This document shows positions 32,092-44,461 of a stretch of DNA of 64,000 nucleotides, one piece after another (within the stretch, counting starts at the first letter, position 1; every line of letters begins with the position of its first letter). The position numbers and the translations under genes were made by a program. Location: contig NC_087082.1 of assembly GCF_026151205.1 (NCBI RefSeq), positions 8,129,908 to 8,193,907 of the forward strand, read 5' to 3'. Source of the DNA: Bolinopsis microptera. Its lineage: Eukaryota > Ctenophora > Tentaculata > Lobata > Bolinopsidae. The notes beneath the pieces were generated by a model, which searched no databases, was not told where the DNA came from, and was given only the letters and a program-made list of their open reading frames with translations.

Positions 32092-33424
32092 GAGGCTGTT
32101 GAGGGCGTCCAGGCGTTCGGGACGCCCTAAAATTATTACCTGGTGGCTGGTGCTTGAAAATGAAAATAGTTGTTGTATTCGGAAATATTAAATCGCGATA
32201 CAAAGCTTTTTATTCTACTCAAACGATCGAATGTAAGCGCACGCATGATCTTTGTGAAATCATGTTGAAGGGCGTCCAATCCTCGTTTGGACACCTCAGT
32301 CGCGCAGTTTTAGCACACAGTTAATTGCAAACTGCTACAAAGCTCATCATCGCATCAACATACTGTATATTTATACGACCAATGTGTCCAGGACACCCTG
32401 AACTATTTGAACTATCTGCTTTCATACTGCGTGGCCTGAGATCGTACACGTGTGCTGTCCTATTTTACTAATTTTATAATTTTCCGTCTTTGTTTGCTGT
32501 CACCTGTTACACATTACATACAGGCCCTGTGTGTAATTGTAATGTTTAAAACATGTGGGCGTGTGCTAGTGTATGCATGGTAAGTTCTAGCTTCGATGTA
32601 ATATTTGAAATCATGCCTTATATGTTAGAATAATTTAATTAATTAATTACCTGTGGTATCGTATGCAGTCATCAGCAAATAGCCATCGACAGTTGGGGGA
32701 GGGGGCCGCCCCCAAGCCCCCTGAATCCTTCGATTGGACTCCTGACACAACTGCCAGCCAGCTCCCATGAGCTGCCTCTAAAATACGTCGTGGAGAATCC
32801 ATGGGATCAGAGAGTGCAGACCAAAGACCGTGAGGATTATGCACCCACCTTTGCCTCTTGAATTCTTGATTGGATAGATACTTCTACTTCTTATGAGTGG
32901 TTCGATCACATATGATTGCTGGGGACAATCAATTTAAAGAATCTGCAATGTAACATACGTTCTTACTTTGTCATGTTGTATTGATACAACAGTTTATTTT
33001 AACAATTGTGCAGAGGCAGCTCGGTGACCTAGCTGGCCGTTTACTAGATGCTACATATCGAATAAATAACATAATACATGCACACGCACATCCGAAAGCC
33101 ACACAGCAAACCAATATAAAATGAGTGTAAAGTGTAACCAAACCTAATACCAGCAATTCTCTTGTAAGAAAGCACCACACGTGCTACACATCAGCTGCAC
33201 AGGACACTTAAGTTTCATCAATTCAGGTCGTCCTGAACGCCTTGACGTAAGTATTTTCAGTTGGTGGATGAAATGTTTTGCTTTGTAGCGTTTACAATTA
33301 ACTGTGTGTTGCACTGAAAGTTTGCGGAGTTAAATTGTTAGCTTCTTGCAAAATTTCTTTTCTTCGACCACCAGGTAATACTATTAGGGCGTCCGCGGAC
33401 AACTGGACACCTTCAATAACATAC
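32092..33424. mobile_element. Long-TIR DNA element, about 1.3 kb
   Basis: The left end (GGCTGTTGAGGGCGTCCAGG, GACGCCCTAAAATTATTACCTGGTGG) and the right end (ACCACCAGGTAATACTATTAGGGCGTC, GTGTCCACCTTCAATAAC-like) are inverted. Each arm carries its own GGCGTCC/GGACGCC palindrome. Deeper inverted segments (32298-32345 with 33276-33320) show that the arms extend inward. A partial relative lies at 63044-63540 and a terminal scrap at 60373-60399. Confidence 0.75.
32640..32790 (-). pseudogene. Reverse-transcriptase relic
   Basis: On the minus strand the frame reads WLAVVSGVQSKD and, about 20 residues on, WLFADDCIRYHR, recalling the VSGVPQG and LFADDC(x)LYR blocks of LINE RT with the intervening part lost. 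It lies inside the long-TIR element; the 63440-63540 copy has kept only the flanks. Low-complexity G/C blocks replace the missing part. Confidence 0.45.
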
Positions 33425-34084
33425 TCTGTTCTGCTAATCAGTTCTGACTGTTGATATTCTTTAAATTTTATAAAATTTATTTTTGTATCTCAAAAATGAT
33501 GTCGAGTTTTTAATATGACGTAGAATTATAGCTATTTCCGTACAGCCTAGGTGTGCGCGTTTGAAGAACTATGAACATGATAGCTCTTTTTATTTTTGTT
33601 AGTCAGGCGACATCTTGGGTTGCACTGGACCTAACAAGTTTATTATCGGATGTCTACTTATATTTATTATGATATCATTATTCATTGTAATGGCAATAAA
33701 ATTTAAGCTTTGTTTTACTTAAATTTTGTTTTACTTAATAGCTGCCTCTACAATTGTGTTTTGCAGCTATGTAAGAAGTTATTGCAAAGTCTTGTCCATG
33801 ACAAAGACGTGTTGCCAAAACGTTGACACTGAGTGGAGACTCTCATTTTGTCCCCAACAATCAAATAAGATTCGGAATTTCATAGAACTAATCTGACACT
33901 GCACATGATTAACCGTTTAAATTTAAATAGTTTGAATTAAAGTGTTCTGGTTGATAATTTTTACTTGATAAACTCTATTGCAAAAGGATCTAATAGCAAC
34001 TTCAACATTTAATGATGCACATTTTTGCAGGGATGTTACTAATAAATACTGAAGATTGAATCCATCAATTATAGTGACGTCTGG
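33425..34084 (+). promoter_or_regulatory. 5' flank and probable 5' UTR intron end of the intronless-CDS sulfotransferase
   Basis: AT-rich. A TTTTTGCAG|GGATG acceptor at about 34025-34031 suggests that a non-coding first exon is spliced to the coding exon. An in-frame TAA at 34043-34045 sets the start at ATG 34085. The segment 33770-33860 (GACAAAGACGTG, CCAAAACGTTGACACTG) looks repeat-derived. No TATA box can be assigned. Confidence 0.45.
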
Positions 34085-35281
34085 ATGGCATCCAAAAAAT
34101 TCCTCCTTGGTCTGGTTGCAACCTTTTGTGTATTATATGTGATGTTTGTACACCTTGAATCGTCCTACAAATACTACAATGACACAGTTGGCATAGACTT
34201 TTCAAATCTGGGGAATAAAGAAGAAGCCAAACATCACACAAAACCAGTTGTTTACTCTCAAGAAACAGGAACATCTGAAGCTGATAGCAGTTATTCTGAT
34301 TTCCCGGATAATTCTAATGTTGCCGTCATTTTAAATTGTGAGGGACGTTCTGGTTCAACATGGCTTAGTTCATTCTTTTGGAATAACCCACATGTGTTCT
34401 ATGTTTACGAGCCCTTGTACCCATCAGCATCTAATGCCAAGGCAAGGGAGGATGCAAATCTGTCGACAGAAAGAGGTCACGTCCTTCAGCTAGCAGATTC
34501 CTTCAAATGTAACATAGACAACCCATCAGAGACACAGTTTCCCATGGTTCTTGGGCGGTATCCTAGTTACCAACCATTTCTCAAACACTGTGTTGATAAC
34601 GGCAACTGTCCCGAAAGTTTGACCTCATACTGCCAGTCCAAATCTCACATGGTGCAGAAGGTTATTAGGGTGCACAACATCAGTGATTATATTTCCCTAC
34701 AGCAAGAGCTTGGTATTCCGCTCAAGATAATTCATTTGATTCGTGATCCTAGACCTCATGTCATGTCCAGAGAGAAACTGTTTGACTACATGTTCAGTGA
34801 GGGAAGCACAAAGTACAGCAAACTCCCTCCTGCTGAAAAAAGTGACCAGAGGAGGAAACTGTGTTTACGAGAACTAGATAACATTAAAATTGGTGATTCT
34901 GGTGTTTTTAGTGCTGACAGTTATATTCGCTTGAGTCATGAGGAGATGTCTGTTGATCCAATAAAATGGGCTAAGCGTTTGTACGAATTTGTTGGATTAG
35001 AGTTTAACCAGGAGACAGAGCTTTACATAGAGGGAATTACGCACGGCAAATCTTTGGTTCAGAATGGTAAGGACCCGGACGGGAGGTTTGCTGGATTCAG
35101 TGTTTACAGAGACACTTTAACTGTGCTCTACAAATGGATGTCGGCTAGTCCTAATCACGTTCATGAAATAGAGATTGAGTGTAAAGAATTGTTGGACTAT
35201 TTAGGTTATGTTAATATTTATGACGATAATTTGATCAAGGTAGCAGAGAATCCTTGGCCCAAAATCGTTACAAACCCTTAA
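34085..35281 (+). CDS. Carbohydrate 6-O-sulfotransferase (CHST family), single coding exon, 398 aa
   Basis: Type II Golgi membrane enzyme that moves sulfate from PAPS to galactose, GlcNAc or GalNAc in glycans. Residues about 5-24 are a signal anchor (FLLGLVATFCVLYVMFVHL). A stem follows, with an N-glycosylation site at N32. The 5'-phosphosulfate loop is GRSGSTWLSSFF (residues 87-98) and the 3'-phosphate motif is HLIRDPRPHVMSR (217-229; R220 and S228). Further sequons are at N125 and N198; paired cysteines lie at 142, 169, 175 and 183. The length fits the family (about 390-480 aa). All key residues are present and the frame is intact. A multi-exon paralogue lies 12 kb downstream on the same strand. 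An intronless coding region next to an intron-rich paralogue may mean retroposition or a lineage of intronless CHSTs. The acceptor sugar cannot be told from sequence. Confidence 0.93.
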   Translation: MASKKFLLGLVATFCVLYVMFVHLESSYKYYNDTVGIDFSNLGNKEEAKHHTKPVVYSQETGTSEADSSYSDFPDNSNVAVILNCEGRSGSTWLSSFFWNNPHVFYVYEPLYPSASNAKAREDANLSTERGHVLQLADSFKCNIDNPSETQFPMVLGRYPSYQPFLKHCVDNGNCPESLTSYCQSKSHMVQKVIRVHNISDYISLQQELGIPLKIIHLIRDPRPHVMSREKLFDYMFSEGSTKYSKLPPAEKSDQRRKLCLRELDNIKIGDSGVFSADSYIRLSHEEMSVDPIKWAKRLYEFVGLEFNQETELYIEGITHGKSLVQNGKDPDGRFAGFSVYRDTLTVLYKWMSASPNHVHEIEIECKELLDYLGYVNIYDDNLIKVAENPWPKIVTNP

Positions 35282-35815
35282 AAAGCTCTAATATTCTCAA
35301 ATTAAACAATATGACGTATTTAAAGTAAGTATATTTTAAAGTTATGTATATTTTATTAGTAATATAGGGAATATCGTGGTACACCTGCACCCTGTAGTAC
35401 ATGTAGTAGTTCTTGTTATTAATAAACAATCTAAAATAAATCATTCACTAAAATGGCTACTGACAACGCTAATCATTTGCTTTGAGAAAAATAGTTGCAT
35501 TTGATTATGCCATTTATTTCTGCTCATTTAGTTCAAATTGGTAAATTTCTCTGTTTAGTAGACTTTAGGTATGTGTTTAATTGATTAATTAAATTAATAT
35601 CATTTAATGGGGCAAAGTTAGTTTGCGAAATTGCAAACTGAAATATTCAAATTTTGGTAAATTTGCCAAATTTCGGTTTTTGGCGTTATTCCTGATATTA
35701 ATCAAAAACAATTATAATAATAAGGCCTAGATTTAGAATATGGCAATCCACTAGATCAGAGTCTAGCTGTTATTACCCAGAATATCTTAAAATTGTTACA
35801 ATAAACATTGCCTCA
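35282..35815 (+). other. 3' UTR and downstream flank of the sulfotransferase
   Basis: AATAAA-type signals at about 35421 (AATAAACAATC) and 35435 (AATAAATC) would place the poly(A) site near 35450. The rest is AT-rich without features. Confidence 0.5.
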
Positions 35816-35817
35816 AT

Positions 35818-36240
35818 GTACCACAAGTCTCAGTACCTACCCCAGTAACCATGGTAACACGTACCTAACCCAGTACCTACCCTAGTAACCATGGTAACAC
35901 GTACCTACCCCAGTACCTACCCCAGCGGCCAGCAACCATGGTAACACGTACCTACCCCAGTACTTACCCCAGTACCTACCCCAGTAACCATGGTTACACG
36001 TACCTACCCCAATAACCATGTTATTACACGTACCTACCCTAGTACCTACCCCAGTAACCATGGTATTACACGTACCTACCCCAGTACCTACCCCAGTAAC
36101 CATGGTATTATACATACCTACCATAGTAACCATGGTGTTACAAGTACTTACCCCAGTACCTACCCCAGCGGCCAGCAACCATGGTAACACGCACCCAGTA
36201 CCTACCCAGTAACCATGGTAACACGTACCAGGTACCTACT
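35818..36240. repeat. ACCTACCCCAGTA / ACCATGGTATTACACGT minisatellite, array 1
   Basis: Units combine CAGTACCTACCC (11-12 bp) with CCAGTAACCATGGTAACACG (about 22 bp). The same repeat fills the arms of the large inverted repeat (37560-37775 inverted, 45270-46330). Each unit carries an NcoI-type CCATGG. Confidence 0.93.
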
Positions 36241-36335
36241 CTAGGTAGGTTCACGAAACCACTTTTCGTTCAAATAATTTAAAGATATTACCTCTAATTA
36301 GTTGCTCTATAGCAGGAACAACGGTCTCTACGGTT

Positions 36336-36652
36336 TCGTATAACTAGCAGTAACCCGTCTAATCCTTGAGTGGTGTCAAGACCCAAGAGACTAAATAAAT
36401 TATTACCTATTTAATTCGCGTTTTTGACACCACTTGGGGGTCCAAATTTTGGGCACTAAAATTTCTATTTCTTGGCCAATTTTTAAATTTTTCATGCTGA
36501 TTTGAAGGCCATTAAGACATTTGACCCAGTAAAAAAAGTTTCAGTTTTATATCTTTTACGGTTTTTGCGGAAAATCGTGTTAAAGTTGATGCCGTGGTGT
36601 CAGTAAAATGGTACGGATATATATCGTCTCGCTTTATATATAATAAGATACT
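36336..36652. repeat. 320-bp interspersed repeat, copy 2
   Basis: About 90 percent identical by eye to 30667-31000 in the same orientation, with the same internal inverted pair (GAGTGGTGTCAAGACCC and TTTTTGACACCACTTGGG). Confidence 0.85.
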
Positions 36653-36780
36653 GACTTGGGCCACGCCCATATTTTTCACCAAATTTTAACAGTTTCTCTA
36701 AAAATTCTCTAAATCGTCAATTTAGTCATGAAGGAGTATGGAAGGAGTTCTAAATGTGTGCTCCTCTAATATTGTCAGTA

Positions 36781-36936
36781 GAAAATGGTTAACCTAAATC
36801 GAGGTCTCAAGTCTCTACAATGTCTTATGTCGGGAAGTTCCTGCAGGAGTTTGCGCGTTGCGCTGAAGTGTGAGATTCACTGCGCCAAAAGCGAAGGTCG
36901 TAGAGACATGAGACCTTGACTAAAGTTAACCATTTT
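36781..36936. repeat. Inverted repeat with about 35-bp arms
   Basis: GAAAATGGTTAACCTAAATC followed by GAGGTCTCAAGTCTCTAC pairs, with a few mismatches, with GTAGAGACATGAGACCTTGA and CTAAAGTTAACCATTTT (36899-36936). The loop is about 80 bp. It may be the core of a small foldback element. Confidence 0.75.
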
Positions 36937-37574
36937 ATACCATTACTGAAAGAGTATGACACTTTCAGAGTCCTGAACGCACTCATATATCTCTTAATCG
37001 TCAATTATATGAATTTAACCTGTTAAAATATATCATCCTTAACTGATGTCGATTGAGTTTAACACTGTTAGCTTTTTAAAATAAAATAATGCTTCACACC
37101 AAACTTACACACAATATAAAAAATTCCTTCTTTACAATATAAAAAATTCTACATTAACTGCCCCCCCCCCTACTGTAGCATAAAACTTTAAAATTAACGA
37201 GCCTATTTGACATTGGAGATAAAGTTGACATAATATTAACGTGTACCAATTATATACAGAATAATAACGTGTTATCATTGTAACAGGATTACACATGATT
37301 CAAATTAAACTATCGTGAACCGTCATATTTGTACGCAATTAGATAAACAAAGGATTACACTGTGTATAATATCATATTACTACTGCGACGTGTCACCATG
37401 GTTACAACTGTACTATACTACGTGTGGGCCGTGGGGGAACATTTTGCCCACTTAACCTCATGAAATAAAGTTCAACAAAATATGTACATTTACATTTGGA
37501 GGGGGATTTGTTTTAAAACATATAAGAGATACGAACAGAGTCTAATGACGTGGAAATATGGTATGTTCTGGGGT

Positions 37575-37775
37575 AGGTATGTGTAATACCATGGTTATTA
37601 GCCACTGGGGTAGGTACTGGGGTAGGTACTGGGGTAGGTACTAGGTACTTGTAATACCATGGTTACTGGGGTAGGTACTAGGTACTTGTAATACCATGGT
37701 TACTGGGGTAGGTACTGGGGTAGGTACTTGTAATACCATGGTTACTGGGGTAGGTACGTGTAATACCATGGTTAC
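37575..37775. repeat. CCATGG minisatellite in the left arm (inverted sense)
   Basis: GGGGTAGGTACT and TTGTAATACCATGGTTACTG units, about ten, are the reverse of the 45270-46330 array but far fewer copies. Confidence 0.93.
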
Positions 37776-38559
37776 TGCGTGTGGGGGAACATTTTGCCCA
37801 CTTAACCTCATGAAATAAAGTTCAACAAAATGTACATTTAAATTTGGAGGGGGATTTGTTTTAAAACATATAAGAGATACGAACAGAGTCTAATGACGTG
37901 GAAATATGGTATGTTCTGGGGTAGGTGAGTGTAATACCATGGTTAAACTTAATAGATATCGATTCCCGTGGGGAGGTGATACATGTTTGTTTACGTTTTA
38001 GGTGGCGCCTCTATTCAGCAGGTTGAAGATGTGATGCCACTTTGGAATTATAGAACGCTTGTAACTCCTTCTTGTTACCCCCTTTGGCCTTTGAACTTTT
38101 GAAGGTCCCGAATTATTTTCTGAACGAAAGCTCAAAAATAACCGAGAAATCGACCTTCTTATTAACTCATTTTGATGACTGTTTCTGACCTAAAATTGCA
38201 CGAAAAATCGATTTAACTAGGTTTCAGAACCTATTAACACTTCCTTATCCCTCAAAATCGATGTTTTATAGTTAATACGAGCAACAAGCAACATATATTT
38301 TGATCCTTCAGCTTCGGTTCTACTCATGACCCAGGGCCTAGGGAGTTAAGCTGAAACCGAAAGATCGAGGCAATCCTCACTTTAACTGATCGAACAGGTA
38401 CTAACACAATTTTCAGATAGAAATGTTCGTTGCAATATGTTTATTGCAGCTTTGCAACTTGAGCGAAGAGCAGAGTACGAAAAAACACAGCAAGTAAGCA
38501 ACTCAGTTTGGTGACTGTTCTTCACCTAACATTGCACCAAAAATCGATTTAAGTTTGGT

Positions 38560-39905
38560 TTACAGCCCAATAACGCTTCCCTATTCCTCAAAATTCTTGT
38601 GTTACTCAAACAAAGAACATTTTGATTCTGAAACGAAGGAGATCATCTCGTTAACAACTCGAACAGGTTACAGGTACTATCACAATTTTCAAAGCAGAGT
38701 ACGATGATAGCAAAGTCAAAAGAAACACAATGAAGGTAGGTAACCAACACCATGATTATATAACAATCATAATAACAACTGAATTATATTTATTCTGAAC
38801 GATGGGCAGCCATGCGCTTCGTGATCCTGACCGAGCGACCAATTGTAATACAGGTGTAATGTCAAGTGACGCCGATTCGTCCAATCACAAACAAGAAGAG
38901 CGAGTAGACGGATATCGTATGTTTACTTTCCTTATCTGTATTTGACCCTCTGTTCACATAACACATTGTTATCTCTACCACAGCTTGGCTCGGCAATTTC
39001 AAGGTGCTCATATCTGCACGTTACACTGCACTGCAGTACACGCCATGATTACGTCATGAACTAGAAATAGTGTGATCGTTATAATATAACCGTGCCCACT
39101 ACCCACGTACAATATAAACTGTTGGGGGGGGGGAAGGGGTTTTACGATAGGCAAACGATCTTAGAATTAGAAGTAGAATTAGAATCAAATTTACACAGCA
39201 ATACAATTAGAATAAAAAATAATTTAAGAAGCTTCAATTTCAAGAAGCTTCTTGATAGTCGCTCCTCCAACTGACTGTGGTGCTTACCTTCCAATCATGA
39301 ACAAAAGTAAACGAACGATATAATATCCGTCTGCTCACTCAGTCTTCCTGTTTGTGATTGGACAGATCGGCGTCACGTGACATAACACCTCTATTACAAT
39401 CGATCGCTCGATCAGGATCACGGCTGCCCGTCGATTAGAATAAATAAAATTCAGTTGTTATTATGATTGTTATATCATGGTGTTGGTTATCTACCTTCAT
39501 TGTGTTTCTTTTGACTTTGCTATCGTGCTCTGCTCTGAAAATTGTGATAGTACCTTTTTTTTTATTTCAAAATTCAAATAAACTTTACATCAATGTATTA
39601 CAGTTATATTCAATAAAAAGACCACAATATCTCCTGTGAAGCAAAAACATGGAAAAAGAGAGCTAGAAAAATATTCATGATACTCAACACTACCAGACTC
39701 AGCTGGAGTGAGAAACAATATGTAAAAACATCAAGGTAAAATTTATTTCGGCTGAACCAAAACACGGTGGCAAGACCATAATTACATTGGTGCCGACCCT
39801 ACATAACCTGTTCGAGTTGTTAATAAGACGATCTCCTTGTTCTTTCGTTGCAGAATAAACATTTTCTTTGTTAGAGTAACACAAGAATTTTGAGGAATAA
39901 GGGAA
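38560..39905. repeat. Inner inverted repeat inside the giant element
   Basis: 38585-38950 pairs with 39290-39560 and 39795-39905 (for example CACCATGATTATATAACAAT, ACGCCGATTCGTCCAATCAC, AACAACTCGAACAGGTTA). The right arm is interrupted at about 39555-39795 by an unrelated 240-bp segment that starts with a T run. The loop is about 330 bp and contains AGAATTAGAAGT repeats. Confidence 0.78.
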
Positions 39906-40287
39906 CAAGGACAAAAGAAAATCGCGATAATTTAGGCCAAAAATCACGGCGCCGCGACAAGCCAAACAAATCGCGGCGAAAAGATAATATTTTTGCAGAG
40001 CTAAGTTAGATGTTATATATTCCCAAACTATTTAATTTTATCGGCTCATGTTCCATGATGATTTAATCTCAAATCACATCATCATGACAAGTATCTGACA
40101 AGTGATAATCAATAATAACACTGATTTCACCTAACTGCACAATTTCATAATCCATTGTATGACTCTAATGGTCAAGTCTATGTAATGTCTAGTGGTCTAG
40201 TGAACTTTATGAGGTTTCTGCTTAAGACAGCTTACTATCAGATAGAACCATCACACCCGTCTCTTTAATACTTTTCTCTGGAGTTTT
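39906..40287. repeat. AAATCGCGATTTGTCGCGG-related fragment and flank
   Basis: AAAATCGCGATAATTT, CGCGACAAGCC and AATCGCGGCGAAAAG are related to the 44462-44610 tandem units in inverted sense. The rest (40000-40287) is AT-rich with GTCTAGTGGTC strings that recur at 43900-43955. Confidence 0.6.
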
Positions 40288-40419
40288 ACTGCTTAACTTA
40301 TTAACTTATTAACTTATTAACTTATTAACTTATTAACTTATTAACTTATTAACTTATTAACTTATTAACTTATTAACTTATTAACTTATTAACTTATTAA
40401 CTTATTAACTTATTAACTT
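40288..40419. repeat. (AACTTATT)n octamer array, about 16 copies
   Basis: Perfect 8-bp tandem repeat over about 130 bp inside the giant inverted-repeat element. Confidence 0.95.
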
Positions 40420-40999
40420 CTTCTAATTCTAGATAGAGCGGTAAAGTAAGAATGCGTGTTTCTGCTTGCCCCATATCATAACCGTTTATACACGGTTATT
40501 TTAAAACATTCTACATTCTATGCTATTGTGTACAATGGGTATTTTTTCGTAGATTCCACGGTTTTTCAAGTGAACAAGTTGTTCTTAGGCACGTGCTTCT
40601 GGAACAAGTGGTCCTATGGCATATTATGGTTATCGGACAGAATGAGGTTTAAATCACTTTACATCTTTAGATCTATCAAGTAGTGGCAAAATTTTGCAGC
40701 TCAGGCTCAGTGGGCGACTTAGAGGCTGTGGCATATTGCCAGCATTGTGGCATCCTTTGTATAAGTTATTCACTATCAATATGTTCGTAAAAATATTTCC
40801 TTTACCATTATGAGCTGTTTTCCGTATTGAGTTCGCTAAGGTTTGTTATAAAGTTATAATATAGATTCATTGTCTTGGGCATGGTTCCAAATCTCATGAT
40901 TCAATGTCACTTTAAAAATTCCTAACTTGGCCTTAACTAACCTTATGCCTAACACATTACATATTATTTTATTTCCTCATCTTTGCCTTTTATTTGACT

Positions 41000-41704
41000 G
41001 TACTATTGTTCATCTTCTCGTACAATTCCTTAAGTTGGGTAAGGCATCGTCATATTTGTTAAATGATTGATTAACTAATTAATTAATTATCTAATCCAAA
41101 GGTTGTTAGAGAAAAAGTTGTTCTATTTTATGTTTTAAACACATTGGTTCAATCTAGAACCTTCTACGACATTCAGAAGTCGTTTTATTAGCGGAGATTC
41201 AATGTGGTGAAAAGTGGTAATAGTGGTTATTCTTTACAAATTTCGAAAAGTCCAAAATATTGAAAGTGTTTTATAAAAGTTTAATAAAAATTAGTTCATT
41301 ATACGTGTAATGTATTTGTGAACATTATTTATCAAAATGTATTTTTGAAATATTTAAAAATTTATTAATTATTTACGTAATCAAATAATTAAATAATTTA
41401 TTTTTGAAAAAGTTGTTTATGAAAAAGTTGTTTAAGAAAAAGTTGTTCTTCTTAGTTTTCTAAACATAATGCTTTAAACTAGAATCTTCTAGGATATTCA
41501 GAACGTGACTTATTTGCGGAAAACCAAAGTGGTAAAAAGGTGGTAAAAAAGTGGTAATTGTCGATTTTGGAATTCTCTGGAATGATTCCTGGGACCTGTC
41601 CCGACCATTTCCCGTTAAAATTGCTTAGTTGCGAATTTTGTCCGACAAAAAGACGTATTTGACTGTATTATTTAATTTCTTCATCTTCTCGTACAATTCC
41701 TTAA
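41000..41704. repeat. Diverged direct duplication of about 350-650 bp
   Basis: TCATCTTCTCGTACAATTCC occurs at about 41010 and 41684; AGAAAAAGTTGTTCT and CTAGAA(C/T)CTTCTA(C/G)GA pairs at about 41110-41170 and 41435-41495; AGTGGTAATAGTGG and AGTGGTAATTGTCG follow. This suggests an old tandem duplication, the second end of which was the target of the piggyBac-like element. Confidence 0.65.
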
Positions 41705-43823
41705 GGGGGCATACACCAAAACAGTGGTTTGTGCCGTCCAGACCAAATGACCTCATAGGCAGTTCAGTGACCTTCTAGCGCACCGTTTCCACACCAAAAA
41801 AAATTATTTTGAGAATACCCATTTTTGTAATCGACCATTTCCTGGTTAAGAGTGCAATTTTCGGAAAAAATTATTTTGTGGTTGAGACACTATAAGTTAA
41901 TCATATTTTGCGGTATCGGGTTGAAATTTTGCTCGCCGTTTATTCACATCTATTTCAAGGTGTGTGTAAAATGTTGATATCGTATCTAAAAAGGCTGGTG
42001 TGTTATGAATTTTTAAAGTCAAAAAGCTAAAATTGTCCTTTTCAGGCTTATTTTAACAAAAAGTCAGTCAGGGAAGATCGGATTGTTTGATGCTTGACAT
42101 CAAATTATTCTCTGAATTCTGGCGCAGTTTTTGATGCCCTCAAAAATGTTTTTACTCATTCACCTTCTGATCTATTGGACCTCAAAGCCAAACAACAAAT
42201 TTAGGCACATTTTTCGTTTTTAATATTTACTGATTTTTCCAAAATTTTGATAGGAATGTGCTAGTGACTTTTTGAAGGGTGCAAAATAACCGCAACTAGC
42301 ACATTTATATACAGGGTGGGCCAAAAGTCAGTACCCATACGTTGGCCTTAATAGCTCCGCTGTGTTTTATATCTGAGAGCTGTTGCTTTGCAGATGGCAT
42401 ACTGTACTTACTGGTTCGAGGATTCCGTCGTCAAAATTTAAAAATTCGAATATTTTAGACCACGCCCATTCAATATTAAAACACTTATATTGTTTTCTCT
42501 GAACATGCTGAACGCCTAATTTTTTCAGAGACGGTAGATTATCAAATGTTGCATATGATCTAACAACATGAGGGAAAACGGATTAGAAATGACGAAGTTA
42601 TCAAGCATTTTCTGTATCTCGTTAACAATATTGACTGGGTGATTATGTGACACCGTGACACGACACCTTAATTGGGCACTCTTAACAATTCCCATAATGT
42701 TTAACGGGGTAGTTAACGGGGGCACCTTATCACGTGATTAGGTAAACCAATCACCTGATCACACGTAATGAATAAACTCGTTATGCTTCATATCTCGGTC
42801 ATCTGAGAAGGTACAGTTCTAATTCTTTCAGGACAAACGTAATTCGAATGGCCAAACACAATTCAATAACATTTAGCTTGATCCGACTATCCAAATTATC
42901 AAATAAATGTGAAAATGAACCTCCATTTGAAAAAAATGAACGCGAATATTTTTCGAGTTGACAAATTCCTCGAACCAGTGGTGGTACTAAGTCATACCAG
43001 AAAGAAGTATTTAAATTGGGCACTCAGTGACTGAGCTATAAAGGCCAACGTATGGGTACTGACTTTTGGCCCACCCTGTATGAGTTATGAACAAAAAAAC
43101 ACCCTTAAATGCTTCCCTTTGAAGTTATGGGAAAAAATGTGATTTTTTATCTGCAAAGCCAAAAAATCACATTTTTTCCCATAACTTCAAAGGGAAGCAT
43201 TTTAGGGTGTTTTGTTGTTCATAACTCATAAATAAATGTGCTAGTTGCGGTTATTTTGCACCCTTCAAAAAGTCACTAGCACATTCCTATCAAAATTTTG
43301 GAAAAATCAGTAAATATTAAAAACGAAAAATGTGCCTAAATTTGTTGTTTGGCTTTGAGGTCCAATAGATCAGAAGGTGAATGAGTAAAAAAATTTTTGA
43401 GGGCATCAAAAACTGCGCCAGAATTCAGAGAACAATTTGATGTCAAGCATCAAATAATCCGATCTTCCCTGACTGACTTTTTGTTAAAATAAGCCTGAAA
43501 AGGACAATTTTAGCTTTTTGACTTTAAAAATTCATAACACAACAGCCTTTTTAGATACGATATCAAGATTTTACACACACCTTGAAATAGATGTGAATAA
43601 ACGGCGAGCAAAATTTCAACCCGATACCGCAAGAAATGATAACCTTATAGCGTCTCAACCACAAAATAATTTTTTCCGAAAATTGCACTCTTAACCAGGA
43701 AATGGTCGATTACAAAAATGGGTATTCTCAAAATAATTTTTTTTGGTGTGGAAACGGTGCGCTAGAAGGTCACTGAACTGCCTATGAGGTCATTTGGTCT
43801 GGACAAATTTGGTGTTTGCCCCC
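41705..43823. mobile_element. TTAA-flanked near-perfect palindrome (piggyBac-like foldback MITE)
   Basis: The element starts GGGGGCATACACCAAA and ends TTTGGTGTTTGCCCCC, and is bordered by TTAA on both sides (41701-41704, 43824-43827). TTAA duplication with G/C-rich ends is the piggyBac pattern. Once the nested 767-bp MITE is removed, the two arms are each about 670 bp and nearly perfect complements around a centre near 43155 (CAAAGGGAAGCATTT... arms). The flanks AATTCCTTAAG and TTAAGTGGGGTAAGGCATCG rejoin as the sequence seen intact at 41029-41050. No transposase frame. Confidence 0.85.
42312..43078. mobile_element. Mariner/IS630-like MITE, 767 bp, nested in the palindrome
   Basis: Termini CAGGGTGGGCCAAAAGTCAG (left and reversed right) are identical over at least 37 bp. 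It is flanked by TA dinucleotides (42310-42311, 43079-43080), the target of Tc1/mariner. The interior has no transposase frame. Confidence 0.88.
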
Positions 43824-44049
43824 TTAAGTGGGGTAAGGCATCGTCATGTCAATGTTTGCAGTTTTCCAGAGTCTAAAGTCTAAAGTGGTCTTGAAACTTT
43901 ATGTCTAGTGGTCAAGTTGTATATGTCTAGTGGTCAACTTTATGTCTAGTGGTCAAGTTTTTGGCTAACAATGTTACGTCAGCAGACGACTAGACGATTG
44001 GGTTAAGAAATGCTATTGAAAGTGGATTCCTGTAAAACAATCGTTTTCC

Positions 44050-44350
44050 ACAGTTCATGCTACCCTGATCATTATATCATATATATTATGTGAACATATT
44101 TTCTCGGTTTACTTTACTGAAGTCCGTACCTAGTAATAGTACCTACCTCTCGATATACGATTTGGGATTCGAGGCTTCCCTTTTGTTACTTGTAATGCGA
44201 TCTCGGAATGCAGGCGGGAGCTCTGTCATTAGAGGTACGTATCGAGAATTACTCGGACCGAAAATTTTCTCAGTCAAAATTTTTCAAAGTTTTTCTGGAA
44301 ACTTTTTTTCATGTTCATGTTTCATGCTACCCTGATCATTATGAGCTTCT
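44050..44350. repeat. Direct duplication flanking a 270-bp segment
   Basis: TTCATGCTACCCTGATCATTAT occurs at about 44054 and 44321, and CTGAAGTCCGTAC at about 44118 and 44347. No gene. Confidence 0.65.
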
Positions 44351-44461
44351 GAAGTCCGTACATACATTCGGAAGGCTGTGAATGTGATTAGTTCCATATA
44401 ATACTTAAAAAGAACGTGATATTTGGCACTCAGATTTAAAGGAGAATGCGCAAATTTGGTT

